Origin: Tritrichomonas musculus
Lineage: Eukaryota > Parabasalia > Tritrichomonadida > Tritrichomonadidae
Assembly (NCBI GenBank): GCA_039105265.1
Contig: JAPFFF010000001.1
Coordinates: forward strand, 6,572,001 to 6,636,000
DNA length: 64,000 nucleotides
Direction: 5' to 3'
Positions 59,225 through 64,000 of this stretch are shown here, in pieces. Every line of letters starts with the position of its first letter. The stretch's first letter is position 1. The notes under the pieces were generated by a model. It did no database searches and had not been told where the DNA came from. It saw only the letters and a program-made list of their open reading frames with translations. Both the position numbers and the translations under genes were made by a program.

Positions 59225-61657
59225 TCATTGGCTATTTGCATCTTCACATTTATCCAAGTTTTCTTCATTGTTTCCATTATTCTGTTCATCTTTTTTTTCC
59301 TTCTTCTCTTTTTTATCTTTCTTTTCCTTCTTTTCTTTTTTGTCTTTCTTATCTTTTTTATCTTTCTTATCTTTCTTATCTTTTTTGTCTTTCTTTTCTT
59401 TTTTATCTTTCTTTTTTGCTTTTTTCTCGGTTTCATTAGAAACTTTTATTTCCGCATCATTATCTTCATTAACTTCTTTTTTAACATCTTCATTTTTTCC
59501 TAAGTTTTCATTTTCCTCTTTCTTATCATCTACATTTTCATTAGAATTATTTTCATTTTGGCTATTCATGGTTTCATCAACTTCTTTCATTGTCTCATCT
59601 TTCTTCTTCTTTTCTTTTTTATCTTTTTTGCCTTTTTTGCCTTTTTTTATTTTCTTTTTATCTTGATCAATAGCATCTTCTTCTTCACTCTTTTCTTTTT
59701 TATCATTGCTTTTCTTTTTAGATTTTTTATTCTTTTTCTTCTCGTTTTTTTCTTCATTTTTTTGAAATTCTTCGATTTCATCGCTTTCCTTATTTACTTT
59801 TTCGCAAAGGATACTTGAATGATCTCCATATTGACCATGATCTTCAAAATTGATTGAATATTCATTGTCTTCATTTTCAGATCCAATCGAATTAGGATTT
59901 TCTTTGGAAATATTAATAAGTTCTTCATCCATTTTTAATGCACTTTCAGTATCACCATTTGGAGCGACTTCACTTTCCTTCATTCTTAAAGAACTTGCTC
60001 TAGATTTTCTCGTTTTTGCACTACTTTTAGGCGTACGACTACTTAATGCATGTTGCTTATTGATTTGTTTGGTTTTGTTTATAAACTCCAAATCAAGCGA
60101 GGGAGGGGCTTTTGGTGGGATTGGTAAAGGTGGCTTCTTCCTAGGCGTTTTTTCATCTAAATCAATATTAATTTCACTTGACGATTTTTTCATTAAGGGA
60201 CAAGCTCTGATTTTATCATCATTATTTGAATTTATTTGAATAGTCAATTCAACACTTGAAACGGAAGAGCGCTTTTTAGATTTTTGCAAATCGGGCGACT
60301 TATCAATAGATTTATTTTTCTTCTTTTTTTGTCGAAATTTAACAGAATAATCATTTTCAAGCTGCTTTTTCAAAAAATCGAATGAGTTAAATTCAATCAA
60401 TCGAGATGACGACATTGATAAATTTTTTAATTTTTGATCTTTTTGAAGTATATCATCGCTTAAAACAATATCTCTTTCCACAATATCAGGCACAGTAATT
60501 GAACGATTAAACAACGCGCTTTCTTTTTCGTCTTTATTTTGATTGGCTTGCATTTTGCTTTTTTTTAATGAAGACGCTTTTTTTGCATGAAAATAATAAC
60601 ATCTGTTAAAATCATCAATGGCACTCCACATTTCGTCTTCAAGGTCAGATTTATAATCTTTTTGGAAAAATCGATCGGTTGCATTGAGAGATAAAATTTT
60701 AATTGGTGTCGATAAAAAATTTTTGTTAGAATTCCAGGTTATTCCACCTTCTTTGAACCATTGATGATCAAGAATTTGATCAATAGTCAGGCGGTCTAAT
60801 GGATCAAGACGAAGAATTCCACGTATTAAAGAAACACAACTTTTACTCAAAAAACGTGGAATTTCGTATCTACAAGATCGTATCTGAGCAAATATTTGCG
60901 CTTGGTTATTACCTTCCCATGGTATTCGACCTACCACACATGTATACAAAACAACACCACAACTCCAAATATCGCTTTTAATGCCATCATAAGTTTGAAC
61001 TGGAGAATGTCGAATAAATGATTCGCGCTGACTGAACAGTAAAGTTTGTATTTTGGAAGTTTGATGTTTAGCTGTATTAAATGCAACATTGAGAGCCTCA
61101 GGCGATGAATAGCAAGGGCTACCAACGGGAGTTGAAACTAAAAATTTTCCTGATTCTAAATCTTCAAAAGAAACAAATTTGCTAAGTCCAAAATCACTAA
61201 TTTTTGCATATTTATTGTTATTTAAAAGAATATTTTCTGGTTTCATATCGCGATGGCATACTCCAATTGAATGTAAGTACTTTAGTCCCTCGAATACTTG
61301 TTTCATTATATATCGTGCATCATCTTCGTGCAGTTTTTTCTGTGAAATTATCATTTTAAGCAATGAACCTGAATTGCAATAATCAAGTACTAAGTAATAA
61401 TAATGTTTATCTTTGAAAAGATCGTGCAATTGAACTATATTTGGATGGTGAATTTGTTGTGTAACGCGCGCTTCAACTTGGAAACGGCGGGCTACATCTT
61501 TATCGATAGCAATTGATTTTTTAGGAATAATTTTAATTGCATATATATTATTGTCTCCATCAATTTGAGCTACACGAACAATTGATGTAGCACCTTGCCC
61601 AATAATATCATAAAGTTTGTATGGACCAATTTCCTTAAGCTGCGCAATTCCTTTCAT
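59225..61657 (-). CDS. CAMK-group protein kinase with a 35-residue insert and Lys-rich tail
   Basis: An 810-residue protein starting at ATG (MKGIAQLKEIGPYKL). The kinase domain (about 13-301) has a complete catalytic set: glycine loop GQGATSIV (20-27), K42 in YAIKII, HRDMKPEN (135-142), SDFGLSK (155-157 is DFG), GSPCYSSPEA and WSCGVVLYTCVVGRIPW. An insert of about 35 residues (NVAFNTAKHQTSKIQTLLFS…) lies between SPEA and KSDIW, where the activation segment normally runs straight on. The tail (310-810) is disordered, with Pro-rich PRKKPPLPIPPKAPPSLDLE and C-terminal KKDKK repeats. TCATTA (61668-61673, minus strand) is a candidate initiator, 14 nt before the ATG. Substrates are unknown. Confidence 0.88.
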   Translation of the reverse strand: MKGIAQLKEIGPYKLYDIIGQGATSIVRVAQIDGDNNIYAIKIIPKKSIAIDKDVARRFQVEARVTQQIHHPNIVQLHDLFKDKHYYYLVLDYCNSGSLLKMIISQKKLHEDDARYIMKQVFEGLKYLHSIGVCHRDMKPENILLNNNKYAKISDFGLSKFVSFEDLESGKFLVSTPVGSPCYSSPEALNVAFNTAKHQTSKIQTLLFSQRESFIRHSPVQTYDGIKSDIWSCGVVLYTCVVGRIPWEGNNQAQIFAQIRSCRYEIPRFLSKSCVSLIRGILRLDPLDRLTIDQILDHQWFKEGGITWNSNKNFLSTPIKILSLNATDRFFQKDYKSDLEDEMWSAIDDFNRCYYFHAKKASSLKKSKMQANQNKDEKESALFNRSITVPDIVERDIVLSDDILQKDQKLKNLSMSSSRLIEFNSFDFLKKQLENDYSVKFRQKKKKNKSIDKSPDLQKSKKRSSVSSVELTIQINSNNDDKIRACPLMKKSSSEINIDLDEKTPRKKPPLPIPPKAPPSLDLEFINKTKQINKQHALSSRTPKSSAKTRKSRASSLRMKESEVAPNGDTESALKMDEELINISKENPNSIGSENEDNEYSINFEDHGQYGDHSSILCEKVNKESDEIEEFQKNEEKNEKKKNKKSKKKSNDKKEKSEEEDAIDQDKKKIKKGKKGKKDKKEKKKKDETMKEVDETMNSQNENNSNENVDDKKEENENLGKNEDVKKEVNEDNDAEIKVSNETEKKAKKKDKKEKKDKKDKKDKKDKKDKKDKKEKKEKKDKKEKKEKKDEQNNGNNEENLDKCEDANSQ
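59268..59420 (-). repeat. Lys/Asp tandem repeats (KKDK)
   Basis: About twelve units of 9-12 bp encoding KKDKKDKKDK with EKK variants near the C-terminus of the CAMK kinase. Plus-strand long frames here are shadows. Confidence 0.8.
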
Positions 61658-62661
61658 TCCCGAAAAATAATGAATTCAAAGGTAAAGTGAGAGAAATAAA
61701 GGGGGTTGATTCAAAAAATAGGGGGTCGATTCAAAAAATAATTAATTTCAAGGGAAAACGATAATAAAAATTTATTTTGAGAAAAAAATATTTGAAAATT
61801 TTTTTTTTTCTTAAAATTATATTTTCTGAAAAAATATTCAATTTTTTCTTAACTTGATCGTCGATCCCTATTTTATTGAATGAGACCCCTTTTTTTTTGG
61901 GATATTTAACTTTAGTATTTTTGTGTCACATATATGATACTCGAAAATAAATCATAATTATAGTATTTTTTCATATGCATATATTTTTTCACAAACAAAA
62001 CATATAAATATAAATCTACAAATATCTGTAATTTATTAATATATTTAATCAACATTAATCCAATAACTTGATCGTTTCTTTCAAATACTCACAAAAATAT
62101 TCAATATTTTTTTTTACTTTACGAATAAAAATTCAAAACATAGATTATTGAAAATTGAATGCTAGATTTTCATGGGTTTATTCATTCAAATACCAATTCA
62201 AAATTAAAAAATAACCCAACATTTTGGTTTTGGTGATAAAATGAATATTTATTAATGCATTCGCTTTCTATATATGCTATTAAACAAATGTTAATGTAAT
62301 ATTATTGCCAACTTTAATCAATATTTAAACATTACTAAAGTAATGAAATAATGCTTGATGCATTGATTGAATAGTTTAAAAAAAAACCATACACGCACAT
62401 TAAAAATAACGTTTATATTTCTCTTATATATCATTTATTTTTGCTTTTTTATCCAAATATGATAAGTTTGCATTTGATACATATTTGATATTGTTTTGTC
62501 AAACTAACTTTAAAATTTACTCTATTCAACAAAACAATCAATTTATTGTTTTATACTCAGGAAAATATAATCTGTTTTATTTTTTTTTTAAAACATAGAT
62601 GGATATCAAGTATCAAAATAAAAAGTTTTAAAAAAGGAAATGGGAAAAAAAATAGTTTGGT
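61658..62661. other. Spacer with a fold-back repeat
   Basis: Upstream region of the CAMK kinase. It holds a 20-bp tandem pair and an inverted partner about 160 bp further (see separate entry). The rest is AT-rich with no gene. Confidence 0.5.
61699..61897. repeat. About 200-bp fold-back with G-run ends, containing a 20-bp tandem pair
   Basis: Two near-identical copies, GGGGGTTGATTCAAAAAATA and GGGGGTCGATTCAAAAAATA, lie at 61701-61740. The right end (61857-61896) on the other strand reads AAAGGGGTCTCATTCAATAA then AATAGGGATCGA, about 75% like the left end over 35 bp. No target duplication was seen. Confidence 0.5.
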
Positions 62662-63573
62662 TTAGGCAAAATAGGTTGGAACTCTGCCAGTTGGTATGAC
62701 TCTCTCATCATCTGGAACAGCTTCAAATACTTTAAAATCAACATCTAAATTTTCGTCAACCTTCATTACTGAGGCCTTATTTCCAGACCTGTACATGTAG
62801 TTAGGAGCTGACCAGACTGTGACTAATTCTTTTTCTTGAAAATGCCACTGATACCCTTCCATCGCAAGTTGATGCGCTCTGGCCATCATTTTCAATTTAT
62901 TGTTTTGGATGAATTCTTTGGTTGGTCTTTTACCAAATAAATATCCTGCTCCTCTTTGATTAGTTCCCCATCCTTCAATTTCGTCTGGGTCACTCCAACA
63001 AAGGTCTGAAATTGCGCCTGATGATGGAATTTCTTTTCTCCTTTCTTGAAAAGCGATTTGTTCAATTGCACGAACATCTGGTGATAAGCCTCCATGAACG
63101 CAGAAAATTTTATTATCAATAACAGCTGCCATAGGCAAATAATCGAATAGATCATTACACATTCTGTATGGACCTGGATGGCCAAAACGATTTATAATTT
63201 CTTCGTAGAATCCGTACATTTGATTTACTTGGCGGCATTCATGATTACCACGAAGCATATAAAAACGGTCCGGATACTTAACCTTGAATGCGATCAACAA
63301 AGCAAAAGTTTCCATTGAGTAATAACCTCTATCGACATAATCTCCTAAGAAAAGATATTTTGTTTCAGGAGGCTGGCCTCCAACATTAAAGAGATATAGT
63401 AAATCGTAGAATTGCCCATGAATGTCTCCACAAACGGTGATTGGTGTAGTCAGGCTGATTAAGGTTCCTTCTTTGTAGAGAACATCTGTGGCCATGCGAA
63501 AAAGCGAGATAAGATCTTCTTCTTTGATCTTCTTGTGTCCTCTAACGTCTTCGATAAACTTATCTAAATCCAT
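62662..63573 (-). CDS. PP2A/PP4/PP6-like protein phosphatase catalytic subunit, tail YFA
   Basis: A 303-residue PPP-family Ser/Thr phosphatase starting at ATG. All metal and catalytic motifs are present: GDIHGQFYDL, GDYVDRG, RGNHE, HGGLSP, WSDPDE, RGAGYLFG, ARAHQLAMEGYQWHF and VWSAPNY. The phrases EGYQWHF (like PP4) and FEAVPDDERVIP (like PP6) place it in the PP2A/PP4/PP6 branch. Two changes stand out. RGNHECRQ has Cys for Ser, and YCYRCGN is YMYRSGN. The C-terminus is VPTYFA; the conserved Leu whose carboxyl group is methylated is replaced by Ala. Length is normal. AAAAAGTGG lies about 84 bp before the ATG (63657-63668 complement). Confidence 0.95.
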   Translation of the reverse strand: MDLDKFIEDVRGHKKIKEEDLISLFRMATDVLYKEGTLISLTTPITVCGDIHGQFYDLLYLFNVGGQPPETKYLFLGDYVDRGYYSMETFALLIAFKVKYPDRFYMLRGNHECRQVNQMYGFYEEIINRFGHPGPYRMCNDLFDYLPMAAVIDNKIFCVHGGLSPDVRAIEQIAFQERRKEIPSSGAISDLCWSDPDEIEGWGTNQRGAGYLFGKRPTKEFIQNNKLKMMARAHQLAMEGYQWHFQEKELVTVWSAPNYMYRSGNKASVMKVDENLDVDFKVFEAVPDDERVIPTGRVPTYFA

Positions 63574-64000
63574 AATTTGGATAATTTATAATTTATTATT
63601 TCCTTATTTTTTCATAAAAAGTTCAAATGATAAAAACTTGAAATCAAAAGTAAGGCCACTTTTTTTTCCATTCAATTTTTACATCCAAGGCTCAATTTTT
63701 TTAAATGATTCTATATTAGTTATTTTCGAATAAAAGCTATTTTAGACCAAATAATCTTTATTTTTTTCTTAATAATGATTTGGTTAATATTGCGTTTTCG
63801 AGATACAATAGTTTCTAACATTTTTTATTTCATGAGATCCAATATTTAAACATATGAAATAAGTTTATTAATTTCAGAGAAATTAAGTTATCTTTTCTAA
63901 AATGAAGCTTTCTAGAACAATAAGCAATATATTGGATATTTAAATTTTGCAAATTTAATTTAAAAAAAGAATAGAATTTGTTTTCCCAAAAGGATAATTT
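63574..64000. other. 5' flank of the phosphatase gene and window end
   Basis: AT-rich sequence. Contains CCACTTTTTTTT at 63657-63668 and TCATAAAAAGTTC near 63612. An 81-codon plus frame (63488-63733) overlaps the phosphatase in antisense and is a shadow. Nothing else was recognised. Confidence 0.45.

Noticed and set aside
59228-60239. Several plus-strand Phe/Ser-rich frames
   Set aside because: Shadows of the Lys-rich tail of the minus-strand kinase.
1-64000. CRISPR arrays, prokaryotic operons, Shine-Dalgarno sites
   Set aside because: No regularly spaced direct repeats with unique spacers were seen, and gene organisation and domain content are eukaryotic.

Overview
The window is eukaryotic and fits a parabasalid protist very close to Tritrichomonas foetus. 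It is strongly AT-rich, and its long genes run as single uninterrupted frames. Coding sequence alternates with AT-rich spacers full of decayed DNA transposons. Two proteins look like the initiator-binding-domain (IBD) family, which is known from trichomonads. Other lineage-typical content is a cathepsin L-like peptidase, a truncated BspA-like leucine-rich-repeat protein, a Sel1-repeat TKL-like kinase and Asn/Glu-rich low-complexity proteins. Species assignment is inference. Family names come from motifs read by eye, with no database search.

Layout. 0.75-4.9 kb: a giant Asn/Ser-rich protein (minus). 4.9-7.75 kb: transposon graveyard with a Helitron/PIF1-like remnant, a pogo-like (DDE_1) transposase remnant and a 508-bp TIR element with an 8-bp target-site duplication. 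9-27.4 kb: CAMK-like kinase, TRAPPC10/Trs130-like trafficking protein, BspA-like fragment, sirtuin, coiled-coil kinase, tRNA-Arg(UCU), coiled-coil protein, TKL/Sel1 kinase and a CAP-like protein with 29-residue repeats. 27.4-37.3 kb: a gene-poor stretch holding one probably bacterial-derived GNAT acetyltransferase, a decayed virus/phage-like helicase cassette, a mariner tail and nested TIR elements. 37.3-50.9 kb: a large unknown protein without a start ATG, two low-complexity proteins, the cysteine peptidase, an IBD-like protein, a BRO1-like protein and a protein O-mannosyltransferase. 51-64 kb: a PQ-loop transporter, a second IBD protein, a divergent pair resembling a histone-fold (Bromo_TP) factor and MED22, a Sas10/Utp3-like ribosome biogenesis factor, a CAMK kinase with a Lys-rich tail and a PP2A/PP4/PP6-like phosphatase.

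How the genes relate. There are no operons. Several genes are divergent with very short gaps and probably share promoters: the histone-fold and MED22-like genes have 32 bp between ATGs, and the BRO1-like and PMT genes have 89 bp. Four kinases and one phosphatase give a signalling flavour, and TRAPPC10-like, BRO1-like, PQ-loop, PMT and the peptidase point to endomembrane and secretory functions. IBD proteins, the histone-fold protein and the MED22-like protein belong to RNA polymerase II initiation. Seven gene starts were moved from a non-ATG codon to the first in-frame ATG. One gene (37294-39564) has no ATG near its 5' end.
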